The position numbers and the translations under genes are program-made. From assembly GCF_030272615.1 (NCBI RefSeq), contig NC_081412.1, positions 345,840,169-345,904,168 of the forward strand: DNA of 64,000 bases. Reading direction: 5' to 3'. Origin of the DNA: Cryptomeria japonica (taxonomy: Eukaryota; Streptophyta; Pinopsida; Cupressales; Cupressaceae). Positions 51,161 to 59,999 of this stretch are shown here, in pieces (the stretch's first letter is position 1; each line of letters begins with the position of its first letter). The notes beneath the pieces are model-generated. The model ran no database searches. It worked only from the letters and a program-made list of their open reading frames with translations, and was not told the origin of the DNA.

Positions 51161-51888
51161 CAACTTTCGCTCAAATTTGCAGAACAGCACCGTCTCGACA
51201 TTTTACTGCTAATTCCAGTTCCGCAGCTTCATCCCATATCCCTATCTCTGTTTATAAGCGAATCTTTCCTACTTTATATGAATTCCTAGGTCAATCTTTC
51301 TATCTACATTTCTTTACAAAAGAGGGTATCCTTGATGTCTTAACCCTTGAAACTCATTTAGAATCCAATCTTGCATTGTGTGGGATTGGATCTTGTGGGT
51401 TTCAACCCCTCTTTTGAATGTAAAGTCTCTCCTAAGTGAAAACCATCAACCCTAGTGACTCTCCCTTCTCTCTCCTTGGAGATTGGGGAGGGGAGAACAA
51501 CTAGGGTTTGATTTTTCCGCTTTACATTTTGGTGAACCTGACGTGAACATCCTCATTCTGATTATTCATGGTTAGATCTGAAAATTTTGCTTTCCTAATT
51601 ATATTTCCATGTTTGATCTTTTGCAAATTTTAGAGGTTGATTGCATAAAAACCCTAAAATTTTCTTTTAAGTAATTAAACTTGTGAAATGTTTAATTGTT
51701 AATGCTTGTTTCAGATCTACCCTTCTATTACAAATTGTCAATTCATATTCGTGCTTTAATTCTGAAAATTAAGTGGTTAAATGTCAAAATCCTAATTTTT
51801 AAGACCTCCTTGATTCAACCTTTGACTGATAATTTCACTAATCAAAACACCTCCAAATCGGCTGTAACTTTGGATTCCGCAATAAAAT

Positions 51889-52030
51889 CACAATATCTTT
51901 CATCCCTGAAAATTTGGAAAAAAGTTGCGAGGACCGTGTGCACCCCGAGCGCCATCGTCCCCGACATTTTTTCTGAAATTTCGGGAGCTAGATCTTACTG
52001 TATTTTTCTGCTAAAATCCAGAATTTTGGC
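51889..52030 (+). repeat. Leader repeat, copy 2 with hairpin core 51929-51962
   Basis: TTTCATCCCTGAAAATTT, then an A-run, GTTGCGAGGACCGTGTGCAC, a CCCCGAGCGCCATCGTCCCC core, and GACATTTTTTCTGAAATTT. The same order recurs 622 bp downstream at 52511-52640. Confidence 0.75.
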
Positions 52031-52510
52031 TGATTTTATCAATTCTAACACTTTCAAAATTAAAGTCAAAGTTGGTCTAGCGATTGCTTGGATTGAGGCT
52101 TCTAATCATTCAAAAATTGTTGAAATTAAAATTCATATCAAAATTGTGTTTCTTACAGTCCTAAATCTGAAAAGTGTGTTGGCATTCATTCGAAATTTCA
52201 GTGTTTTATTCAAATTTTTGTAGTTTGTGACTTTTGAAATTAAGTGTTTAATTGTAACAACTTTGATTTCCACTTTCAAATTCGAATTTTGCATGAAATC
52301 GAGTCAACTTTTAAATTTCAAAACTTGCATTGCTTTTAGTATTCCCTCTAAAATCATAAAATTCAAAATTTCAGTTTCCCCCTCTTTTTCAAAATTCAAA
52401 TTTTACATTTTTCAACAATCTTGGTAGGGTTCAATTTTGAGATTGCAACTTTAATTTGGCCTATCTACAGATCGTAAAATCACTCAATTTTTTCAGATTA
52501 GCTTTAAAAT

Positions 52511-52640
52511 CATCATAACTTTCATCCCTGAAAATTTCAAAAAAAGTTGCGAGGACCGTGTGCACTCCGTTCGCCACGGTCCCGGACATTTTTTCCGAAA
52601 TTTTGGGAGATTGTCCTGATTGCATTTAACAGCTTAAATC
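52511..52640 (+). repeat. Leader repeat, copy 3 with hairpin core 52551-52586
   Basis: Same unit as 51889-52030. Here GGACCGTG pairs perfectly with CACGGTCC around a 14-base loop that starts TGCAC. Changes relative to copy 2 fall on both sides of the stem, improving rather than breaking the pairing. Confidence 0.75.
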
Positions 52641-52710
52641 TAGGAGATTGGCTGGTTTTATTGAAATTTGCTACCTCTAAAATTCAAAATCTTCTCTCTT
52701 TCTTTAGTGC

Positions 52711-55233
52711 ATGAGTTTTACAACAATAAGCCCTACTTACACTATTCCCGTTAGACGAAGCCTTAGAATTAAGTCTTTCCAAGGTGTAATTACCGAGGAG
52801 ATGGAACCTAATTTGAATGGCCTTTTTAACGAGGACATGGGTAATTCCTCTAATCCTCTTAATGATGAAGAAGCTCTCCATGAGGTTTCTGTAGAACAAC
52901 TTTCGAAATTGGATAACCAATTTGATGATTTTCGACAATGGATGTCTCAAGAATACCCTGATAGTGAAGCTCTTTCATTAATTGAGGGTCTAAAACGTAT
53001 GGTTCAAAGTGATAAGAATGGAATTGATATTTTGCGTGGTATTGCACACATTGTGGATTTGAATGTGATGCCTATGAAGAGTTGTGCCGAAACCTTAGGT
53101 TATACACAACCTCCTACTCAAGTTAATCATTCTATTCCTTTGACAACTCCTATTGCTAGTATACCTACTTCTACACCAAACATAATGACTACTTCAATAC
53201 AAGACATTCCTCCTATGATCACCAGTCATGGGGGCAAACCCTCTTCTTCAATCAACCCTCTTCCTTTATTCAATCCGACTTCTTCATTCATTCCTTCAAT
53301 GAGTGTCCCTATTATATCTCCACAAATAAACATGACACAAGGGGGCAATTCATTTAACCCTTCCATTCCTCCTTGTAGTGTTCCTCCTTTCCAATCATCT
53401 CCTATGACTAACTATCATAGTGTCCCACCACCTTACTCTCTACCTTCTTTCAATAACATAACACCTCCATCACAATCTAACACGTCTAATATGAACTCTT
53501 CGACTGAAGCGACCATTAACAACCTTGCACAAACTGTCTCTTCTTTACAGCAACAAATTGCCTCTATGAATCAATCTAAGTTTAGTGTGCCCACATTTGA
53601 TGTTGCGAGCCCACTTTCTCTTGACATTGTTCGAGCTATCCCCCATAAACATGTTGAAATTCCGCATTTGGAGCTTTATAATGGTAAGGGTGATCCTCTA
53701 ACACATGTTAAGACCTTTCAAACAATATGTACTGATTTTGCTTATGACCAAAGGTTGCTTGCAAAACTGTTTACTAGAACATTAAGAGATAAAGCCCTAC
53801 AATGGTATTGCTCATTGCCTTCTTATTCTATTACTTCTTTCGAACAACTTGCAAATGCTTTTATTCAACAATTTCAAAACAATATAAGTCCTAAAGTTAC
53901 TTTGATTGATTTAATGCATTGTAAACAAGGTGTTAAAGAAAAAGTGACTGATTTCATTGGTAGATATAAGCATTTGTATGCTCAAATTTCCTTTCCAGTA
54001 CCTGACAATGATATTCAAAGAATCTTTATTTCTAATTTACAAAAAGACATTAGAGAAAAACTTCTGTTTTCCGAGTTTACTTCTTTCCAACAGTTGTGCG
54101 CAACTCTTCACAATTATCAACTAACTGTGAGTCAAATGGAACAAGCAAATCCTATGGCTCCGAGTGATAAGGGTGATAGTAGTCAACAACCATTTGGGAA
54201 GTTTAAACCAAACAAAGAGTCAATTAAATTCAATGAAAACATCATCAACAACAATGTGAATGCAGTATCAGGTGTGCCTCCTATTTCTAAGTTTTTCAAG
54301 AAAGAAAGAAAGTTTACTCCTTTGAATGAATCATTGCATAGTATTATGAATAAGTTATTGGAACAAAATGTGCTTACTCTCCCTCCTATAAGGCAAATAG
54401 ATCCTGCAAAGATTAATTCACCCTATTTTGATAACAAATCTTTTTGTCAATTTCATCGTCATCCTGGGCATGATACGGAAAAATGTTTTGCTTTAAAGGG
54501 TAAAATTCAAGATTTGATTGATAATAATACTATCTCTGTTTCTAGAGTGAATGATAAAGGCAACACATCTATAGCTCCTCCTAACCAAAATCTTCAGATT
54601 TTTACTGATCCATTACCTTCTCATACCTCTAATGCGATTGATACTAATGATTCATCTGTCTCACCTGATGATCTTGTGTCTATGGCTCCGAATGTGATTA
54701 ACTTTGTAGAGCAGCAAAAAATCCCTAAAGAATCTTCCATCACCTTTGATTCCAGTGAGACTATCAGGGCACCTGATGGTCCTTTATATATAGTTGCAAA
54801 AGTCAAGAATACACCTTGCCGTGGAGTGCTTATTGATCCTTCTTGTATGATTAATGTCATTACTGAAGAATTTCTTTTTACTTTGCAATTGAATCAAGTG
54901 ATCTATGATGAAACAAATGTGGTTGTGAAACTATTTGATGCATTTTCTTCTCCTGCGATTGGTTCTATTACATTACCTATTGAAGTTCATAACAAATCCC
55001 TTGGTGTGGACTTTGCTATTATTCCATCATCCGAACAATTTCATGTGAAGCTTGGCTATCCTTGGCTATCTTCCATGAAAGCTATTGCTTCCCCTATTCA
55101 CAAGTGTTTGAAATTTCCCCATAATGGTGAAGTTGTTACTGTCAATCATAGTCTCTTTAAACCAGCTGAAAGAACTTCTAGCGTTCCTATTGATTACTTT
55201 TGGCCTAAACAATTCCAATCTCTTCCTCCGTGA
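52711..55233 (+). CDS. gag with protease-like domain of the gag-only retrotransposon (840 codons, intact)
   Basis: Structural polyprotein that would assemble particles. ATG 52711 is the first ATG of a frame uninterrupted to TGA 55231-55233. Residues ~1-130 are mixed and acidic. ~130-260 are Pro/Ser/Thr-rich. A coiled stretch (NNLAQTVSSLQQQIASM) lies near 270. The retrotransposon gag domain is at ~318-470 (YNGKGDPLTHVKTF, LQWYCSLPS, FIQQF, VTDFIGRYKHLYAQ). A Tat-type knuckle CQFHRHPGHDTEKC is at 579-592. A protease-like fold follows at ~690-800, where the catalytic D-S/T-G reads LIDPSC at 709, so cleavage activity is doubtful. VKLGYPWLSSMKAI and KCLKFPHNGEVVTV complete the Tat-like pattern. 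No RT follows. Enzymes would have to come from a partner element. Confidence 0.88.
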   Translation: MSFTTISPTYTIPVRRSLRIKSFQGVITEEMEPNLNGLFNEDMGNSSNPLNDEEALHEVSVEQLSKLDNQFDDFRQWMSQEYPDSEALSLIEGLKRMVQSDKNGIDILRGIAHIVDLNVMPMKSCAETLGYTQPPTQVNHSIPLTTPIASIPTSTPNIMTTSIQDIPPMITSHGGKPSSSINPLPLFNPTSSFIPSMSVPIISPQINMTQGGNSFNPSIPPCSVPPFQSSPMTNYHSVPPPYSLPSFNNITPPSQSNTSNMNSSTEATINNLAQTVSSLQQQIASMNQSKFSVPTFDVASPLSLDIVRAIPHKHVEIPHLELYNGKGDPLTHVKTFQTICTDFAYDQRLLAKLFTRTLRDKALQWYCSLPSYSITSFEQLANAFIQQFQNNISPKVTLIDLMHCKQGVKEKVTDFIGRYKHLYAQISFPVPDNDIQRIFISNLQKDIREKLLFSEFTSFQQLCATLHNYQLTVSQMEQANPMAPSDKGDSSQQPFGKFKPNKESIKFNENIINNNVNAVSGVPPISKFFKKERKFTPLNESLHSIMNKLLEQNVLTLPPIRQIDPAKINSPYFDNKSFCQFHRHPGHDTEKCFALKGKIQDLIDNNTISVSRVNDKGNTSIAPPNQNLQIFTDPLPSHTSNAIDTNDSSVSPDDLVSMAPNVINFVEQQKIPKESSITFDSSETIRAPDGPLYIVAKVKNTPCRGVLIDPSCMINVITEEFLFTLQLNQVIYDETNVVVKLFDAFSSPAIGSITLPIEVHNKSLGVDFAIIPSSEQFHVKLGYPWLSSMKAIASPIHKCLKFPHNGEVVTVNHSLFKPAERTSSVPIDYFWPKQFQSLPP

Positions 55234-55275
55234 AGTGATCATCTTTTCAAATCTTATCAAAAGTGGAAAAAAGAT

Positions 55276-56154
55276 ATGATCCTATCTCTAAGTGAACCTA
55301 GAACACCCAAACTTGATATTCCTATCATTCTTGAGAAGGAAGTTCTTCCTTTGAAAGATAAAACTAATGTCTTTCCTCAAGAAGATTCCCAACCCATTCC
55401 TATGAATGTGACTATGCCTATATCTAATAAACTTCCTAAAAGTAGACCTATCTCTCCTCGTCATGATGGGCTTGGTCTCCTTCCTAAACCAAATATTCCT
55501 CCCTTATATGGAGCAGTTGCTCCTCCTTCCTCTTATAGAGAGAAGAGACCTTCCTCTTCTCCTATTATTCAACCTAAGAGACCACAACCTAAACACCCAA
55601 GTGATAAGGATGAGAACATTCCTCCTCCTCAATCTCCTAATCTTCCTACTAAGACTAGACGAAATCGTTCTGCACGTGAACGCTGACGAAAGCGTCGTCT
55701 TAGAGCTCAGGCAGCTACTTCTCAAACTTTGCAATCTCCAAAAACACCTTCAGCCAGTATTATTCCATTTTCTCCTCAGCCGACGATTGAGCCGAAATCT
55801 CCTAAACATAAGATGCATGATGGTCTTGATCCTGTGCGAGTTAAAGATCCTATTTTTATAAATCTTGATGATGATATAGATGAAAATGTTATTCATGATG
55901 AAAATATTACTCCTGTTCATTCTGATAGTGAATATGAATATGTTGATGTTGATAACCATCTATCTAACGAATTTTCTAAAGCACTTATCCTAGCTCCTAG
56001 ACAAGAACAACGTGGCTCGGAACATGAATACAACCCTTGTTTGGATCTTGTGATAGCTCCATCTGCTATGTTGGATGTTCCTCCTCTAGCATGTTTCCTA
56101 CCTTCCCGAAATATTGATCAGCAAGATCGGGGGGTAGATGATGTGCTAGACTAG
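55276..56154 (+). pseudogene. C-terminal tail ORF of the gag-only element, in frame with gag
   Basis: In the same frame as gag and separated from it only by the TGA at 55231. From that TGA the frame stays open through SDHLFKSYQKWKKDM, a Pro-rich region and a basic KTRRNRSARER patch to a second TGA at 55684-55686. It then continues to TAG 56152-56154 with a strongly acidic segment (NLDDDIDENVIHDEN, SDSEYEYVDVD). Both TGAs sit where CGA would be in context, so they are likely deamination stops. If read through, gag plus tail would span 1148 codon positions. I recognise no domain in the tail; it replaces the RT of autonomous relatives. Confidence 0.6.
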
Positions 56155-56897
56155 TTCATTAGCATAGCAGACTCTCTCCTCCTCTCTTTTGTTACTTCTT
56201 CTATGTGTTATTCTCATTCTTCTATTTGTTGTCCTTAGTGTTGTCTACTTGAGGACGATGCAAAACATTGAGATCTCTTTTGGTCTCTCTCATGTTGACT
56301 CAAAAGACACGTGTTCCCTTCTTCTAGGTGACCTTCCTTGATTGGGGAATGAAGAGCAATTATGCATACATACATATGATATACATGAATTATCATACAA
56401 CATACTGACCTCGAGGAAAGCGAAGTCACCTTGTGCTTTGTGTTTTGTGTCTATTATCCTTGGGCTTATCTCACACTTGGGGGCTAAATCCTTGTGATAA
56501 TGTGGTCCTTTCCTTTCTCATTTCTTATATGTATCACTACCTTAAAGCAATCACCCCCGGTGAGGCATGTACGATCACTTTAACGTAGGGGGGCATACAT
56601 CTCGTTCATATCTTTTCAAGATACTTGAAAATTTCTTGACAAATTTAGCTTTGCCTTGAAAATTTTTGATATCTTTCTTGCATGACTCATAGTGAGGGAA
56701 CCTTACTACCGACAGTCATGGTTCTCCCTCGTGATCTTCCCTTTTACTTTGTCAATTGAAGTCGTAAGATCCTTAGTCCACTGGTGGCTTGGTGTATCTT
56801 GCCTCCTTGACGTGGTGCAAGTCTTTCAATGTTGTTTCCTTGTACTTTATCGGAAGTATGAGCGTACGCTTATACTCCCGCTAAAGTGGGGGCTAAA
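56155..56897 (+). other. 3' noncoding part and polypurine tract of the gag-only element
   Basis: No coding sequence. Short purine runs (TTGGGGGCTAAA near 56478, AGGGGGGCATAC near 56588) precede the main polypurine tract AAAGTGGGGGCTAAA at 56883-56897, directly before the LTR start TGTAGCATCC. The repeated GGGGGCTAAA motif at 56480 may be an internal or duplicated tract. Confidence 0.7.
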
Positions 56898-58119
56898 TGT
56901 AGCATCCTAAAATTGTGACACTTGCAATTTCGACTGCATTTGGGTCTTCACGATGGCGATGCAACACGGAACCTGAATGGAGACCCCGAAACTTGTTCAT
57001 GACATCAAAAACTACATTTTTCAGCACCCTGGCCTGATCCTCCTTGCACCCCGCTGTCCTTGGAGGTGGGACCATGGCACCCAGCACCCTGGTCCCCCAG
57101 GACCATGGCGCCCAGCGCCCTGGTCCCTGGCCCTATTTTGGGCCCGGTCTCTTTTGGGGCATCAGGTCTTTAAGTTTGCAAATTGGAAAATATTGTTTCC
57201 TGGTCGACCTAAGGTCGGGAAAATCAGTCTATCAACCCTAATTGACAAGTATATAAATTACATTTCCTCTCTCAAAAAGGGAGGAGGACATATGTGAGCA
57301 AGGCGCGAAAGCGATATTCAAACATTCAAGCATTCAAGCATTCCTTCAAGCAATTGAGCATTCTAAGTCTCCATTCAAGGCTAAGTGTTGCATTCAAGAC
57401 AAGGATTCAACCATTGAAGAGGAGATCACTTACAACACATTACATACTACATACATTACACCTTCGCATGTAAGAATACAAACATTCTTACAACAAGGTA
57501 TCAGTACTTGTTTACATTACAAACATTTACATTTACAACATTCTCATTTCTTGGTTAATTCCAAAACCGGGGTTTGGCCTAAAGGCAAACCCCTAATCCC
57601 TAACCCCCCAATCGTCCTCTCTTTTCTATGTGTAGGTTGCAAGTACGCGGCTGTAATTGAAGATCTGGAATCCTTGTGCAGAGACGAACAGATCCACCTT
57701 CGTTTCGCGGATTTTTCGGAGGACCATGTGCACGCCGGGCGCCATCGTCCCGTCAAATTTCGCTCAAATTTGCAGAACAACACCGTCTCGACATTTTACT
57801 GCTAATTCCAGGTCCGCAGCTTCATCCCATATCCCTATCTCTGTTTATAAGCGAATCTTTCCTACTTTATATGAATTCCTAGGTCAATCTTTCTATCTAC
57901 ATTTCTTTACAAAAGAGGGTATCCTTGATGTCTTAACCCTTGAAACTCATTTAGAATCCAATCTTGCATTGTGTGGGATTGGATCTTGTGGGTTTCAACC
58001 CCTCTTTTGAATGTAAAGTCTCTCCTAAGTGAAAACCATCAACCCTAGTGACTCTCCCTTCTCTCTCCTTGGAGATTGGGGAGGGGAGAACAACTAGGGT
58101 TCGATTTTTCTACTTTACA
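56898..58119 (+). repeat. 3' LTR of the gag-only element, full length
   Basis: 1222 bp from TGTAGCATCC to ACTTTACA. The last 1085 bp match the 5' LTR without gaps. The first 137 bp have no counterpart at the 5' end. The hairpin core at 57719-57753 has one change, GGACCATG for GGACCGTG. Confidence 0.9.
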
Positions 58120-58925
58120 CTATCCAACATACTCCCCCTTGATGCTAAGCAGATTCACAAATAGAATCTTTACAACCCACTATGCAAAATTGTCATCACT
58201 ATTACATCAAGTCTTATAGACGCACAAGGTACACTTCTTATAGAAGTACTCATCTCTCTCCTTCACAAGAGATTACAAGGTTTTCCCTTCCTTTATCTAA
58301 CAAAGAGAAAACTCATGACAATTCATTTGCACACAATTATTCTTGTTGATTGTTATTGAGCACTGCCAAAGGATTTATGCCAGTGTTAAACAAAATTGGG
58401 CTTCAATATCAACTCGACAACCATTTCTTTGTCGACTACCATTAATTTGTCAAAAGGATCTCATCTCATGTTGAATTTCTTTCAACACTATCTACCTCAT
58501 GTGTAGACTTCTGCCATATGCAAACCACATTTTCAATGTGGGTGAGGTCATCTTATAACACCTCGTCTTCATCACCTCTCACATAGATCAGTGGCATGGC
58601 TCCTAACCATGTCTAATGTATCCCTTTCCTTGGCACTCTTCACACTTTTTTATACTCATCCTTCACACTTCCAATAATTCTTTGAATGTAGTTATTAAAC
58701 TGCTCACATAGGTTCTTTATATGAACCTCTTAGTGCAACAATTAAACAACAACAAACATCAACAAACTTAATTTCTTCAATCTCCAAACATAGAGACAAC
58801 TTTTATAAATGAGATAAATCCATGATTTGATTTCACATACATACCCAACAGAGTCTTTGAAGATTGCTCATAACCCTGGGCCCTCCAGTGAGGGAGCTAG
58901 GCGCAAACCCACTCTGATACCACTT
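58120..58925 (-). mobile_element. Small copia-like element interior, noncoding, minus orientation
   Basis: On the minus strand it runs from a primer-binding site (TGGTATCAGAGT at 58911-58922, initiator tRNA-Met type) to a polypurine tract (AAGGGGGAGT at 58131-58140) and ten bases of LTR (TGTTGGATAG, 58120-58129). The LTR is then cut by the gag-only element. About 770 bp of interior show no coding sequence. The size suggests a terminal-repeat miniature element. Confidence 0.6.
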
Positions 58926-59098
58926 TGTAGATTAACAATTATATCCATAGTTCTATTTAGTTATTGCAGCCTCTTCAACAATCCCGTTTAGTCATTATGG
59001 CATTTTATAGTTTCTATTTACAAAATATCAATTTCAATTTTATCTTTTTTTCATTTCATTAATTCCCATTTAGGTGGGATAAATTACATATGCCAACA
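58926..59098 (-). repeat. Short LTR 'a' (173 bp), flanked by both PBS and polypurine tract
   Basis: TG...CA with CCAACA end. The minus-strand primer-binding site lies on its left and a polypurine tract (AAGGGGGGA, 59099-59107) on its right, so it joins two interiors in tandem. It matches LTR 'b' (59866-59999) except for a ~39-bp segment missing from 'b'. Confidence 0.65.
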
Positions 59099-59107
59099 TC
59101 CCCCCTT

Positions 59108-59824
59108 AATTTCGACCACCAATGTTGTATCATTCAAATTCCTTTGCTCTTGACTCCTTCTGATGTCCATAACCAAGTTCGCCGACTTTACAAATCCTTT
59201 TCTATGCTCGATATCTTCAAGCCATCTTTAACTACTGCGACAGTCCTTCAGTTTGCAACTTCCTGGAAACTTGCCATCTATGGATGTCTTTCTAGATAAT
59301 ATTTCCTTTGAATTGACACATCTATTATGCCTTTTAAAAAACTTTGTTTGGTTGCAATCAATTTTCACATGTAAATTTTTACACTTGAACAATTTTTTTA
59401 TCATACCTGTAATTTTCTGCCAACTAGATCCAAAGCTCCATCCACAATCCATTTGCATACATCTTGTTTTAAAATATTTCTTCCATTCTTTGTTCCAACA
59501 CATCTTTTCAAAATGATATTTTAATCCACAAATTCTACATGGATGCAAATCCCAACACATCTCTTTTGTGTGTCCTCTATTACAATGAGAACATTGAATA
59601 TACTATTTTGTTTGAGCTGATTTGCTAGATCTGGTAATGTTATTTTCTTTTCTCGTGTCATATCCAAGGCCTTGATAACCCATTTTATTCATTATCTTCA
59701 AACCAACATTTTGAGAACAACTATTTTTAGTCTCATCACATCTAATTTCATTAATATGTTCATCTTCACACTCTTTCTTACAAATAATTTCAGCAAAATT
59801 ACATTCACCAAATGACGAATTCAA
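59108..59824 (-). pseudogene. Small gag-like ORF with G-patch motif and two zinc knuckles
   Basis: One minus-strand frame from ATG 59824 to about 59228, broken by a TAG at 59600-59602. In order: a Cys-rich acidic start (GECNFAEIICKKECEDE), a G-patch-like KIMNKMGYQGLGYD near 59680-59720, a first knuckle CSHCNRGHTKEMC (one residue short of CX2CX4HX4C) near 59560-59598, and a second, canonical knuckle CRICGLKYHFEKMC. A basic Cys/Lys-rich tail follows. All three motifs point to RNA binding. The ORF lies between two short LTRs. I do not recognise the family; a fragment of a larger copia gag is possible. Confidence 0.55.
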
Positions 59825-59865
59825 ATCCTATGTACTACATGAAACATCATGAACCAATGGCTTTA

Positions 59866-59999
59866 TGTTGGCAATTAACAATTATATCCACAGTTCTATT
59901 ATGGCATTTTCTAATTTCTATTTACAAAATATCAATTTCAATTTTCTTTTTTCATTTAATTAATTGCCTTTTAGGTGGGAGAAATTACATATGCCAACA
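59866..59999 (-). repeat. Short LTR 'b' (134 bp)
   Basis: TGTTGGCA...TGCCAACA with 8-bp inverted ends. Direct repeat of 58926-59098. The two frame a 1074-bp unit (58926-59999). No clear primer-binding site lies on its left. Confidence 0.65.

Larger units (their letters stand above)
50442..51526 (+). repeat. 5' LTR of the gag-only element, 5'-truncated
   Basis: 1085 bp, colinear with 57035-58119 with no length difference. It contains two GC-rich hairpins at 50475-50533, a TATA box at 50657-50665, a run of ATTCAAGC words (50718-50770) and a GC-rich hairpin core at 51126-51160. It ends CTTTACA. Frames inside it are not genes. Confidence 0.9.
51527..52710 (+). other. Primer-binding site and leader of the gag-only element
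   Basis: TGGTGAACCTGACG at 51530 follows the LTR by three bases and is the likely primer-binding site, though I cannot name the tRNA. The ~1.18 kb leader is AT-rich and noncoding (stops in all frames, a 175-codon frame at 51696-52223 being incidental). It carries two copies of a ~110-bp repeat with a GC-rich core. Confidence 0.65.
50442..58119 (+). mobile_element. Gag-only (TR-GAG-like) Ty3-type LTR retrotransposon
   Basis: 7678 bp with two LTRs, primer-binding site, a gag/protease-like ORF, a C-terminal tail ORF and a polypurine tract, but no RT, RNase H or integrase. LTR retrotransposons carrying gag alone are known in plants as TR-GAG elements. The comparable 1085 bp of the LTRs differ at about 18 positions by eye (~98% identity), making it the youngest element here. 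The 5' LTR lacks its first 137 bp and I see no target duplication, so the left end was deleted after insertion. The right end at 58119 lies inside the LTR of another small element. Confidence 0.88.

Noticed and set aside
51064-51417. 117-codon frame in the LTR (twin at 57657-58010)
   Set aside because: LTR noncoding sequence; the frame is open in both because the LTRs are nearly identical.
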